Counted from the stretch's first letter, positions 36,290 to 47,210 are shown. The stretch is 64,000 bases of DNA from Heliocidaris erythrogramma (GCA_025617745.1 CM046855.1:45425813-45489812), one strand, 5' to 3'. The notes: generated by a model not told the origin, from the sequence alone. Program-made: numbers and translations.

Positions 36290-39200
36290 TACCCATGCAT
36301 GCCTGGATGAAACTCACACAGATCCAAGTGTAATGTAGCGTCAAGGCATGCATTCTTGGCATACCATACATTCCTTACCAGTCAGCACACAGAATGACAT
36401 CTACACTTTCCCTCAGGTCACTGAAGCTGCCTTCTTCATTCCATCTCAGCTTTCTATACATATCAAAGTGTCAGGTTTTCAATTTCAAAGTTGTCATAAT
36501 TACTCTTATGAACGTTTGTATCATTACATTTGAATAACAATGCTTTTTGATATTTTTAAATATTGACCATGCATTTGTAATAATAATTACTAAAATAATT
36601 ACAATATCTCAGTCATCTACTACTGCTAATATTACTACTACTAATACTACTACTAATATTACTACTACTATTACTGCTACTACTACTACTACTACTACTA
36701 CCACTACTACTACGACTACAAGTACTACCACTACCACTACTACTACCACTATATGTACTAGTACTAGTACCGTAATGTCACCAGTCGTGGAGGGGTTTGA
36801 GTTTTGGATTAATAATTTTCAGAAAATACCATGGTTGTTGAGGAATCACCCACCATTCGATGCCGAAAATTCTTGTGAATAAAATCCACCTAAAACATTG
36901 CATCTTGCCTCTATGGCGCGAACGTTAATGCGCCGCTTATGCAGGGATTCTGCTGCTCCAGTGCCGCCTCACATTGCACCAGTGATGCCGCACCCTTCGC
37001 AAATGATATTGCGAAGAATGATTAAAATCACTCTGTCGTAAAAAAATATTCACTTAGTACACGGCGCTACTAAACCATATGCAGGAAGCTATCTGGCTAT
37101 CGCATTGTCTTTGCGGGATTGCACATACGCACTGTGTAATGCGCTTGTCGGGCTGCCTATTGTAGGAATGGCACGTCACGACTGCAGCATAAGCATTCTC
37201 GGCAAGACAGCCAACTTTGAACAAAGATAATTTATTTCCAAAGTATTTTTCATGCAAAAAATTTGTCTGGCCAACAAGCTCGTTACATCGAAAACAGAAA
37301 ATATGGTACATATTATTTATTTTGTTTCAGTCTGCTAAAGAGAAAGTTCTTGTTCTACCAAAAAATTAGCAGAGCATAATAAAGCCCTGTGGATAATTCT
37401 CTTTGGAAACGAATCTTTTCCTGCCGTCATTCTTTGCGCGATCGGCAGTGAAACGCCGCATAGTTGTTCCTTATTAATTATGGTACAATATCTGCGAGCC
37501 AATCGCATCCGTTCATTTCGCTCCGGAGTACAACAGGGCAGTTCACACAGGGCGTTGCAGCAATGAAGCTGTATTACAAGGGTGCACCACGACTGGTGAC
37601 ATTACGGTACTGCTACTAGTACTACTACTACTACTACCACCACCACCACCACCACCACCACCACCACCACCACTACTACTACCACTACTACTACTACTAC
37701 TACCACTACCAGTACTTTACACATGTCATTTACTGCTACTGCTGATACTGCTGCTGCTACCACTACTGGTACTTTTTAACTAGGACTAAACTAGGACATT
37801 TATATAATATTGACTGGCCTTGAGGGGGGTTGCCCGCAACAGAATCATATTGCCCGGAGTCGAAGACGAGGGCAATATGGTTCTTTTAAGGGCAATATGG
37901 TTCTTTTAAGGGCAACAGTTTCGATATTCCCCGAAAGTAGAGCCAGTCAATATTATTATTATTACCTATATCATGTATATGCCTATTTTTGTAGCAATTA
38001 CAAACACGTCTGTTTGCCCGTCAGTCTCTCTGATTTCAGGTTATTCATACAGGTATGTAATCTGGGCCAAGCAATTGTGACGTAAATTGTTACCACGCGT
38101 ATCCATTGTTTAAGCCTCGGTACACTTTAACGCGTACACAATACTGCGTGGATACACTTTGATTATAGCGCGAAAGGGTGAAATATGGTAAAATGTTGCC
38201 CTCTTTTTTAGTACAGTGGTCTATGGGGGAAACCCGGAAGAGGGCAATATGGCAAATATTGCCCGCTCCGGTGGCGGATTCGGAGTAGCGCGCAAAATAC
38301 GGCTTTATATTCTGCATCTAAAATGCCTTGTATAGGAAATAATCTTCAATATCTCATTCTAATAATAACAAATGATTAGAGATATAGCAGTTGGATAACA
38401 GAATAAACATGATCTCTTACCAATTACATCAGAAACTATACATGATTTTAAAACAAAATTGAATGAAGTCATACCTGACATCAACTTTAGTTCCTGCAAA
38501 TCTGTCCTTGTTTTTATTTACAATGACCTCTATATCTGGAAATAAAGAATCAAGGATCCAATCTGATATCAAAGAAATACCACCCTATTTAAAATTATGT
38601 ACTATCAACTATGTACTATGTACATGTACCATATTATAATGAAACAACCCATTTTCAGTCTAAAGTTTTACAGGAAACAAGACAAACAAAATATAAACAG
38701 TGTAAGTATTTTTTCTTTTAAGAAAAACAGATTTCACATTGCCTTTTGTCACAAGCATCCAGCATGTGGAAGTTTCAAAGTACAAAAGTTCTCTTTCTAA
38801 CACTGGTGATAATCACTTTGCATGGAATTTTTCACTCTGTGATTTTTCAAAACCTCAAAAATATTTAGGCCACAATTCAATGACACATAATGCAACTCTT
38901 CCACAGCGATCTCAGATAAGATTCAATTCAGCTTTTTTCAATTCCATACATGTATATAAAAACATTAACAGCAACTGAATAATAATATATGTAATATAAT
39001 AATTGTATATTAAGACATAATTATTACATTTTGCATGCAATTATTAAAATATTAAAAGATTGACAATAAACAATAGGAATTTGGTTGCTGTATAAAAACC
39101 CTTGTGGGTTTGTCTTGACAGCCACCATGACATGAAAGAAATTCACATAAACAGATGATTTTCAAAATAATAAAAGGATACTTTTGCAGGATAAATCATT

Positions 39201-42200
39201 TCCATCCGTTAGAATGACTCTTGTAGCATCAGAAGTGCATGCAACCTGCAAGTAGAGAGCGTGCAAGAAAGACTCTGATAAAATAACTTTACACATTTCC
39301 ATTCAATTTATTAATTTTATTTCTAATCACACAAAAAACACACACACAGTTTTCTGCATCACTAATGTCTGAGATGAATTAATAATACAGAACCATTGAT
39401 ATTCATATTCAGTATATAATATTTTCAATTTAAACAATTCTACATCTTTTTTGATCCTGATCGGTTAAGAGTAGGCATTTTGTCCCTCTGTGACATTGAA
39501 TATTTTATGGATTGTAATTTCAATAGGCGACATGGCAACCAAATTCTATCAAATTTCAACTCCTTTAAAGTGATGCCCTTCATATTGAAACATAAAATAG
39601 CACACTGCAATTAAATATTTATTTTTTACAAGCCTTCAAACTTTCAAAATTTGTAAAATGTCCGTCCGTAACTAACCGATCAGGCTCTTTTCCCCTTCAA
39701 ATGCAATAGTAAACGCTGAGTTTATTCACCTTTCAGAAAAATTATTAACAAAAAACAAATGAATGGTTAAAAAACTGCAATCATTGGTAGAGGGTGGAAT
39801 GTAATCTACTACATGTACAGTATATGATGTCAAAATACTTGACTCAAGTTGATAAACATAAACAAGGATGGGCTATTTTTTATTTAAAAAAAAAATCATG
39901 ATTAAAATGAGTGATTAAAATCAAATTAATTTAAGATATTTATTGAAATATTAAACTTTTTTTTTAGAAATCAAGATTAAAACTGAATAATACTTTAATG
40001 CTCCCAAATTTAACACATGCATTGAGGGAAGGATACAATGAATATGAATCATGGAAATCTTCGATGTATGGCAAGTTGGCAACGCTGGCAAACAACAAAA
40101 ATCCACCATGCACTGATGGTCGATGACAGATTAAAATGAATGTTTTTTTTTATGAATGAACTCACAGCAATGCCAGCCAAACATGTCATGCCCCCGCCGA
40201 GCTCACAAACTGTTTTCTCTCTGAAAAAAATAAAACATTCCAGATGATCTGAGAGTGCACACTACATGGCAGAGAACATGGATGAAGTCAAATTATGTCA
40301 TTTTTGTTAAAATTGGTAAAAGTTATTTTAGCCTCACATTGAGGAATCACTTGTCAGTTACATTAAAAGAAATATAAAGTTACTCATTGTCTAGTTTTGA
40401 ATGGCAAGTACAAACACATAGCCTATTAAAAATACATTACCTTCTTTTCCAAAAATAGGTAATAACCATAAGAAATTGGTACTCTTCAGGAATCAATAAT
40501 AACTTTTTTTTCTTCGAACAAATGGCTGTAATAAAAGTCATTCTGTTATATAATTACAACTTCCCATCATGAAAACATTCATGATTTCTTGGATTCACAA
40601 TCCAAAATGATAGACACATGGTTTTAAATAAAATAAGTCCAAATGGTCAAGACGAAATGAAAATGAAGTTATTAATGGATGGTCAATCTTAACCTCTCTT
40701 TAATAATAACTTTTTAATTCATACTTCCTTCTTGAGCATGCCTTCTTTGATTCAAACTTGGCACTGTAAATAAACTTATAATACAATTACATGATATAAC
40801 AAATAATCTAGGCCTTGTTTTTACAATGTTGAAATGAAAATGGGTGAGTAAATGGAGTGAAATTTCAAAGATGATTGTGACGACAATTCCATCTGCTGAA
40901 AATGCATTATCTCATATATATACTTTCAATGGAGACTGTGCTCTTCTGTATCTTAGCTGATGCTTTCTACATTCGCGGTTCAAGTTTACCTGAACAAATC
41001 TCTGTGTGTCAGACAGTGATGGGCCAAGACTTCTTCTGAAGGCCATACACCTATACAATTGGCAATATTGTTCCAAAGAGACAGAGACAGAGAGAGAGAG
41101 AGAGAGAGATGAATGAAGAGAGAGAGATGAAGAGAGAGAGAGAGAGAGAGATGAAGAGAGAGAGAGAGAGAGAGAGAGAAAGATGAAGAGAGAGAGAGGG
41201 AGGGTTAACAGAGGGAGTAATAGGATTTCAATTCAAATTCATTATCTGTCCAAACAGAAATTTGTCTTTCATTGCTATTTGTACCTCAAAGTACAAAAAA
41301 AAATTCACAACATGATAAGACATAGGTACTGAAGTGCATTGAATATGGACACTACGAAATATAAACCAAATGTCGTAAGGGAATGCATAGAAATTACCAA
41401 CCAAGTGTGTAATCAAAAAGAATAAAACTCTTCATAATACTCTCTAATAGTAGGTACCTCCACATTTACATTGATTACAACATATGTTATATAATCATGA
41501 ACGGTTTATGAATGATTATTAGCTCTTTTGTATCATATCTCAGACTACAAAAAATATCCTGACTTCATGCTGTATCTGTAGGCTTACATTATGCATATGA
41601 TTACATGTACATCTACAATTGTAGTTTCTAAAAATCCAAATGTCTACCTACTGAACAAATGGTTAATGTGTCTGCATTAAACAAATTAAAGGCCCGGTCA
41701 CACCGCCAGAACTTTGCTTGAGCGTTCCTGGAGCGGTGAAAAAAATTCATCACCGCTCGTAACCGTTCACCACCGTTTAACAGAAGTTGGCCCCCGTTAA
41801 GGCAACACCCACCGTATACGCTCGGCCACCGCTGATGGTCCCTCCTACCGCTCCGAAAGTTTTGAGCTGCACAAAATATTGCGAGCGGTGAGGAGCGGGC
41901 AATTTTCCGCTCCGGCAAAGTTCACCACCGCTCCAACAACGCCCAGTCAAAGTTTGGCACCGCTAGATGCAAGTTCGTGAACGCTTGGGTCCGCTAGGCC
42001 AACGCAGAAATCTTGAACGCTGGACCACCGCCAGCTTTGCCCGGGTGGTGATTAAACGTTGCACAAACTTTGGTGGAGCGGTTGTAAGCGTTTTACAAGC
42101 GGACACGGGATTGCTGGAACGGTGTCGGGCGTTGTAGCAGCGATCCATTGCTGCTACGAATGCTGCTACGAACTTGGGTTTGGCGTTGGTATGGAGGTGT

Positions 42201-45200
42201 CGGAGCGGGACCAACGCTCGCTACCGTTAAACCAACGCTAAAGCAACGCCGGCTTCAGCGGTGCACCGCTAAGGCAACGCCTGTGTTTTCGATTTTGTCC
42301 CCATTTTGTGCGCGGTGACGAGCGTTGTCGAAATTCGGCCCCCTCTCCCTACCGTTCAAGGAACGCTCCAACAAAGTTCTGGCGGTGTGACCGGGCCTTA
42401 ATGAATATCACAAGGTATATCGCTTGAAAAATACATATTCATTGACTCTTATGGCATAGATTCATCAATCACTTAAAAAAAAAAATCTTTTACAAAGGTG
42501 TTATATACATGTATGTACTGTGACTCTCTCTACTGTGTCCTAATGTTGGCAGGGACATGCAAGCTTCCCTGTTCACTGAAATGTTCATAAGACAAGGTAA
42601 ACAGACACCTCCCCCCTCCCCCCACCCCCTCCACCAAAAAATAATAATAAATAAATGAATACACAAAAATAAAAATAATTAAATAAATGTTTTTAAAAAT
42701 ATTGAATATACATAACATGATATACTTACACACATTTCCTGTGTTGTTGAAGCCAATCAACTCTTCTGGGGAGAACTGCTGTTTGAGATGTCTGTAAAGT
42801 GGAAGAGAGTGAAATGGAATAAATACTCTTTGGAGCAGGTATCTTTAATAATGTAGGCAAATTAAAGGTAATACCATGTTGGTCACAAGTCATTGATATA
42901 CTGAAAAGATTCTACGACACATGGTCCAGTGACAATAGACCGCTTCGGTAATATATGCAAATTTTATACATACCTTTCAAACAAAGGTTGTTCTTGACAA
43001 CCTGAAAGCTTGCCGGATATAGCAACAAATAATGTATGCAAACTGGATTCCAAGCATTGAGGCTCATTTATAAAAAGAAGGTTAGTGGAATAGCTCGTCA
43101 CTAGGTGCTCGGAGAATATATGTGCATAAATTTGTATACATTATAGAAGCAGTCTATTGCTCTGGGGTAAATTTCCCTCACTTTATACCACATCCCGAAC
43201 GTCAACCCTGGGGAGCATTTCATCAAGTGTTTTGTCAGTGATTTTTACTGACAAATTTGCTCTCAGCCAATCAGATGCAAGGATTTCAGTAGTTTATAAC
43301 AGTTGTCGGTAAAAATCACGGACAAAACGCTTGATGAAACGCTCCCCTGGACCAATCACTATACTTAACTCTAATCCCAAACCTAACCTAAAACTCAACT
43401 GCAACCCTCATGCTCCAGGGGAGCGTTTCATCAAGTGTTTTGTCAGTGATTTTTACGGACAACTGTTATAAGCTACCGAAATCCTTGCATCTGATTGGCT
43501 GAGAGCAAATTTGTCAGTAAAAATCACTGACAAAACGCTTGATGAAATGCTCCCCAGGACTACCGAAGATAAAGAAAATTAGTTAGAATTAGTACTATAA
43601 AACTAGAAACTTTTGCATGAATGAAACTTTTGATTTGGCAGATGCTAACCGCGTAGCTAGGATTTAATTTCAGGTGCTGGTTGTGTACTAATGACCATGC
43701 AAAGCATGCTTCCCAGGGGAGTGGGTGCAGGGAGAGGGGAGTTTCCCCCCTCCCGCAAAAAGCGTGCAAGCTTAGATGTTTTAGCAAATTTTGGGAGAAA
43801 GATAACGACTTGTAGCATTCTTTTTTAAACAGAAAGTTAGTTCGACATCCTGACTGCTTTTCAATTATTTGGACGTAATAATGCACTGTACATGTAACAA
43901 GGGTTGCCAAGAGGAGTCCCCCCCCCCTCCCGTGCGAGGTGCGAAAGCATAACGGCTTGTAGCACTGTTGCCATTTTATTTGGGGGGGGGGGAGAACCAT
44001 CCCCCCCCCCCCCCGGCTTTGTGCCTGGCAGATGCCCCTTGTCAAAACCCAATCCGGCATATAAATGCTATAAATTATGCATCAAGAACAAAAAGAAAAT
44101 GTGCCTCCCCCCCCCTCCCCGAGCAAATTTAGACCAAAAGAGGCACCTGAGAAACTTTATAACGCCCTTTCATTCTGCTTGACAACTTTTGGACTCCCAA
44201 AAGGAAGCAGGCAGACAAAAACTACAAACCCCCAAACAACCCAAATAGGCTAAATTTAAATTACAGACCTGACAGAGATGCAGAAATCTTCATGGGATGG
44301 GCTCGAATATTGAAACCACAAGTAATCCTCTGTCTGATCATCATCATCATCATCATCAGATGATGATGAAGGCAGTCTTTTGGTTGTCAACAATCCATAA
44401 GAACTAAATCTCCTAACAGACACATCACTGGTTATATTTTTCCTGGCAATTTCATTGTTGAATCTCTTGTTCATCAGAGCCTGTTGAAGAAAATAAGACA
44501 TTGTAAAAAAGCAAGGATGACTCTGGAAAATGATGATGATGTAACTTACTCTCACATCTATAAGATCAGCTCTTATTCATCTTCCATATTATCATCAACT
44601 TCACCATCATCAGCAATTCATCTTTATCCACGTTATCATCATTAATATCATCACCACTGTATCCTCCTCCTCCTCATCAAAACTTCATCATTAAACTTCA
44701 CCAACGTCAGCAATTCATCATCATTATCCCTGTTATCATAACTGCTTTCATCATTAATATCACCACCGTCTTCATCCTCTTCTTCATCAAAACTTCATCA
44801 TCAGCAATTCATCATCATTAATTCATCATTATAACCATTATCATCATTAAAGGAGAATTAACCCCAGCATATAAATGTACTTATGTTCAAAGGTGTAATA
44901 TATTCTTAATCATTGGCCTATGTCACTTTAAAAATAAAATATCAGAAAAGGGTTTAAATCAAGACATTTTCTTGATAAGGAGTTGTACATGAACCACTGG
45001 AAAACCGTTCCAGTCAGGAAGATATTTTTAATCCTAGAGCTAAATTGCTTCTCTTTATTACAAAAAATCCCCATATATGATGGAAAATACATAACAGGTG
45101 TATACATATATTCTAAAATTTGAAATTTATAAATTTCTTTTCAAATTCTCTGGTTTTGCTAAATAGAAATCAATTTCTCTGGCTTGCCTGGCAGAGCACA

Positions 45201-46113
45201 ACATAATTCATACAATGCGCATTTTGACTATTGAAGTCCATTATCTCAAAGCAGGTGAATGCATAGTTTGTCACTATTGAGGCTCTGGAAAGTTATCATC
45301 CATATATTTGAATTAATTTGCTCCATCAGATACGTCATAGTATCAAGAAAATAGAGTAATTTTCAAAGAAATACACTTTTTTGTTTTTAGAATATATTCT
45401 GTTAAATATTTTAAATCTCAAAGAGGATTTTGTATCAGGAAGAAAGACAATTTTGCATTCGGTTTTAAAATATTTTTATGTACACATCAAGAAAGTGGCA
45501 GCCCCCAGGTATAGCAGATTTTGCTGAGAAAATCTTGATTTTTACCCATCTTCTAAGTATATTTTAATGCAAAACTACATAGGACAACAAGAAGGAATAG
45601 ATAACATCTTTGAATATCAGCAAATTTCTATTTTGAGGTTAATTCCCCTTTAATATCATGATATATCATCACCAACTTCACCATTTTCCTCATCAAAACT
45701 TCATCAACTTCACCATCATCAGCAATTCATCATCATCATCATCCCCATTATCACTAACATCATCACTATCCTGGCCTCCTCATAACTTCATAAACTTCAC
45801 CATCATCATCATCACCATCACCACTGTTACCATCACCTTTATCCTCCTCTTCTCGTCAAATCATTATCATCAACTTCACCATCATTACATCATCATAATC
45901 ATCACCATCATCATTTCTGTCCTTATCATTGTCATCACAATCATTATATTTGGCTGGATCTACGCCAAGTTGTCTGCTTATGCCTTGGCCAGAAAGATAT
46001 GCAGTTCTGGTCCAAATGCTGCGGACTCCCTTTTCAGCTTTTACCTTTCCAAGAAGTTTCCATCGTTGTTTTGCAGTGCTGTCACTTTTTTCAAGGCCTT
46101 TATTTGACGACAT
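31758..46113 (-). CDS. CAMKMT: Calmodulin-lysine N-methyltransferase, 11 coding exons
   Basis: Class I SAM-dependent methyltransferase that trimethylates a lysine of calmodulin (Lys115 in vertebrates). Exons on the minus strand, 5' to 3': 46113-46045, 44480-44269, 42791-42730, 41050-40990, 40220-40166, 39245-39182, 38535-38475, 36453-36379, 34432-34369, 33746-33618, 31985-31758. Every junction is GT-AG and phase-consistent, giving 1080 nt and 359 residues. Family hallmarks are QRWKLLGK (16-23), VSVRRF (43-48), FNNTGNVCVWPSEEVLA (108-124), the SAM-binding motif CELGGGMTCLAG (140-151), the acidic motif LTDGN (165-169), the active-site region ILCADCLFFDQYR (215-227), FAPCRNHTL and DIHYPLKITLTKNG (296-309). 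Human CAMKMT (323 residues) ends at the last motif. Here about 50 more residues follow, in four 12-residue repeats. A (GAT)n run adds seven Asp at 65-71. Its head-to-head neighbour is the dehydrogenase-RING gene. Confidence 0.96.
32880..33042 (+). repeat. Possible retroelement 3' end with TAAAC tail
   Basis: A T-rich stretch ends in AATAAACTAAACTAAAC, a short tandem tail of the sort left by non-LTR retrotransposons. No reverse transcriptase was recognised upstream. Confidence 0.3.
33618..33746 (-). CDS. CAMKMT: CAMKMT exon 10
   Basis: Encodes residues 242-284, from GMAIIFAPCRNHTLQKFC to VWSVYQQ. It aligns to GKAMVFAPRRGNTLNQFC of the human protein. The donor is gtcagt. Confidence 0.93.
34090..34339. 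mobile_element. TTAA-flanked MITE, TTAACCCCTTCCATGCC family, copy 1
   Basis: TTAACCCCTTCCATGCCACC at the left and GGCATGGTAGGGGTTAA at the right. It lies in CAMKMT intron 9. A degenerate relative seems to abut on the left from about 33945. Confidence 0.75.
34369..34432 (-). CDS. CAMKMT: CAMKMT exon 9
   Basis: Encodes residues 220-241, LFFDQYRPDLVETIHSLL followed by STD. It aligns without gaps to [21 protein letters not shown]. The acceptor is ...tcatttcag and the donor gtaagt. Confidence 0.94.
35662..35703. repeat. CA microsatellite
   Basis: About 19 CA dinucleotides with one CCTC interruption. Confidence 0.9.
36000..36290. repeat. Purine-rich GA/GATA tract
   Basis: GA-rich sequence with GATAGAGA units and a final run of about 17 GA. 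Long reading frames here are low-complexity artefacts. Confidence 0.85.
36379..36453 (-). CDS. CAMKMT: CAMKMT exon 8
   Basis: Encodes residues 195-219, KLRWNEEGSFSDL through VDVILCAD, plus two bases of Cys220. It matches the human [23 protein letters not shown] exon. The donor is gtaagg. Confidence 0.93.
36614..36765. repeat. ACT/ACC trinucleotide repeat, left part
   Basis: Degenerate ACT triplets run up to the terminal repeat of the 36766-37611 element. Confidence 0.85.
36766..37611. mobile_element. Inverted-repeat element inserted in an ACT trinucleotide repeat
   Basis: Perfect 25-bp terminal inverted repeats begin AGTACCGTAATGTCACCAG. ACT/ACC trinucleotide repeat flanks both sides (36614-36765 and 37612-37775). 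The 846-bp interior is GC-richer than its surroundings and has no convincing ORF. The superfamily is not determined. It lies in CAMKMT intron 7. Confidence 0.75.
37612..37775. repeat. ACT/ACC trinucleotide repeat, right part
   Basis: ACT then about 12 ACC triplets, then ACT again. It is probably the continuation of 36614-36765 across the inserted element. Confidence 0.85.
37810..37955. repeat. Probable small inverted-repeat element
   Basis: AATATTGACTGGC at the left and GCCAGTCAATATT at the right enclose two tandem copies of GGGCAATATGGTTCTTTTAA. Similar GGGCAATATGG sequence recurs at about 38205-38265. Confidence 0.5.
38475..38535 (-). CDS. CAMKMT: CAMKMT exon 7
   Basis: Encodes residues 175-194, IEVIVNKNKDRFAGTKVDV after a split Asn. 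It corresponds to the NVQDIITRNQKAG region of human CAMKMT. The donor is gtatga. Confidence 0.88.
39182..39245 (-). CDS. CAMKMT: CAMKMT exon 6 (motif II)
   Basis: Encodes residues 154-174, VACTSDATRVILTDGNDLSCK, plus one base. TDGN is the acidic loop that contacts the SAM ribose in this fold. The donor is gtatcc, a weak GT donor chosen because it alone keeps the frame into the next exon. Confidence 0.88.
40166..40220 (-). CDS. CAMKMT: CAMKMT exon 5 (SAM-binding motif I)
   Basis: A 55-nt exon encoding residues 135-153, EKTVCELGGGMTCLAGIA, with the glycine-rich SAM-binding loop ELGGGMTCLAG. The donor is gtgagt and the exon ends in phase 0. Confidence 0.95.
40990..41050 (-). CDS. CAMKMT: CAMKMT exon 4
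   Basis: A 61-nt exon encoding residues 115-134, VWPSEEVLAHHCLTHRDLF, plus two bases of Arg135. The acceptor is ...ttgtatag and the donor gtaaac. WPSEEVLA is the family signature. A GA-rich microsatellite begins about 35 nt upstream of the exon on the transcribed strand. Confidence 0.93.
41084..41210. repeat. GA microsatellite cluster with ATGAA interruptions
   Basis: Several (GA)n runs separated by GATGAAGAGA, close upstream (on the transcribed strand) of CAMKMT exon 4. Confidence 0.9.
41686..42401. mobile_element. GC-rich MITE with about 30-50-bp terminal inverted repeats
   Basis: Starts TTAA-AGGCCCGGTCACACCG and ends with the inverted match, the similarity extending through CCAGAACTTTG and beyond. 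The interior is packed with degenerate ACCGCT/AACGCT-type short repeats. It lies in CAMKMT intron 3. ORFs crossing it are incidental. Confidence 0.75.
42730..42791 (-). CDS. CAMKMT: CAMKMT exon 3
   Basis: Encodes residues 94-114, HLKQQFSPEELIGFNNTGNV after a split Arg, with the first base of Cys115. The donor is gtaagt. FNNTGNVC matches FDNTGNVC of the human protein. Confidence 0.93.
42933..43159. mobile_element. MITE with about 40-bp terminal inverted repeats, CAATAGACCGCTTC family
   Basis: CAATAGACCGCTTCGGTAAT at the left pairs with ATTATAGAAGCAGTCTATTG at the right. The interior has TTCCAAGCATTGAGGCTCAT. Confidence 0.75.
43207..43350. mobile_element. Fold-back MITE, GAGCGTTTCATCAAGCG family, copy 2
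   Basis: Same family in the opposite orientation relative to the GATTGGCTGAGAGC core. A sister copy follows 64 bp downstream. Confidence 0.8.
43415..43558. mobile_element. Fold-back MITE, GAGCGTTTCATCAAGCG family, copy 3
   Basis: Near-complete copy inverted with respect to copy 2, so the pair could itself fold. It lies in CAMKMT intron 2. Confidence 0.8.
44269..44480 (-). CDS. CAMKMT: CAMKMT exon 2, with polyaspartate run
   Basis: Encodes residues 24-93 plus two bases of codon 94. It contains the conserved VSVRRF and, at 61-71, SSSSDDDDDDD encoded by a run of TCA/TCT then GAT codons. The acidic stretch lies where the vertebrate protein is also acidic and variable. The acceptor is ...ttcaacag and the donor gtctgt, a weak donor. 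Confidence 0.92.
44560..44846. repeat. Cryptic ATC/TCA repeat, left part
   Basis: CATCATCA-rich sequence with repeated AGCAATTCATCATC. It continues at 45654-45935 beyond the inserted MITE. Confidence 0.8.
44847..45653. mobile_element. TTAA-flanked MITE inserted in an ATC-rich repeat
   Basis: The ends are TTAA-AGGAGAATTAACC and, inverted, TTAA-AGGGGAATTAACC. These match the TTAAAGGRR termini known from T2/Kolobok MITEs. The sequence outside both ends is cryptic CATCAT repeat, which the element splits. It lies in CAMKMT intron 1. Confidence 0.75.
45654..45935. repeat. Cryptic ATC/TCA repeat, right part
   Basis: CATCATCACCATCA-type repeat in CAMKMT intron 1. Reading frames across it are low-complexity artefacts. 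Confidence 0.8.
46045..46113 (-). CDS. CAMKMT: CAMKMT exon 1
   Basis: Encodes residues 1-23, ending RWKLLGK, then donor gtaaaa. The ATG has A at -3. The family's conserved RWKLL segment starts 17 residues in, so the N-terminus is shorter than in mammals. Confidence 0.9.
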
Positions 46114-47210
46114 CCTTGGACTTTGAGTTGGAGATTCCTTTTCGTTGTTGGCATGATCACTATCAGAATTGAGTTTACATCAGAGTTTTGAAGAGTCCAA
46201 CTCAATGACCTGTAGTATCACAAATCAGAAGTTAACTGCATTTGGTATGTAGAATGTTTGAGGGTGAATTCTATTTCACACAAATAATGAAAGTTGACAG
46301 TTGACACATGAGTGACAACACACTGACTTTCTTTATTTTCATGTCGTCCTGCAAAATCTCACTGAACAACTATGCTCAGCCGCAGCCTCAGGATCAGGAT
46401 TCAGGTAAAGAAGTAAGAACTGGAAGTGATAGAAAATGGAGCAAATATTTCTGAGCACGTTCCCAGGACCCAGTTTCCATTCCAAAAAGTTCCCAGCTAG
46501 CTCAGAATGCAATGGAACTCAGTAGGCCTACAGTCGAGTCAAAGATCGTAGATCTAGAAGTACTACTAGTAATAGTACTACTAGTACGTTCGTCGTTTGT
46601 TCTGCACCGCGCCGATCCGATCCTCGAGCATGCATGCAGTGCAGACGGCTAGCCGCGACAAACAGCTCGCTTGCATGTTGTATCCATTGTATTATGGTGC
46701 TACGGCCTACGCTCCTTGTTGGAGTCCATTAAATTTGTGTGTACCGTATTGCAGATGGTGTATTGAAGTACACACAAACTTATCAATATTATGTTAAATT
46801 CAATTTCAATTTGTTTTATTTCATTAGATTTTACGTATGATTGAAACTATGGTGATTTATTTTGCAATAAACCTACATTGAGACTGAAAACCCCAGAAAA
46901 ATCAATGTCTAAATTACATGATTCTGTAGGCTGTAGCAGACGACGTGGTCTGTCGAACCATCACAAGTTCATTTCAAAGATACAAATATACGGCAGTTCA
47001 ATGCATTGATGTTTAAATGAATATTTAAATTAATTATTATGATTTATAAATTATTTTAATTGTACTTTTTGATATGAAAAGTGTTTTCTTTGCAAATATT
47101 TTAACTTTTAATTATGACGATAGTAATGCCTGAATTTCGCTCATCATAACACATCCAACTCCAAGTTTTGTTCTCGGAATTTTGTTGAAAGTTTATCGAA
47201 TGTATGAACC
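46114..47210. promoter_or_regulatory. Divergent promoter interval between CAMKMT and the dehydrogenase-RING gene
   Basis: The two start codons point away from each other, 1.1 kb apart, so both 5'UTRs and promoters must lie here unless there are non-coding 5' exons elsewhere. I see no clear TATA box. The sequence contains a GC-richer patch with ACTAGT/AGTACT repeats at about 46558-46620. Confidence 0.5.

Noticed and set aside
41628..42241. Overlapping open frames inside the GC-rich MITE
   Set aside because: They arise from ACCGCT-type repeats between terminal inverted repeats and have no protein similarity.
43560..44060. 166-residue open frame on the - strand
   Set aside because: It crosses a G/C-run-rich repeat (with CGTAGCTAGGATTT) next to MITEs and has no protein family signature.
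45658..46107. 149-residue open frame on the + strand opposite CAMKMT exon 1
   Set aside because: Mainly an ATC repeat translation; the true coding strand here is minus.
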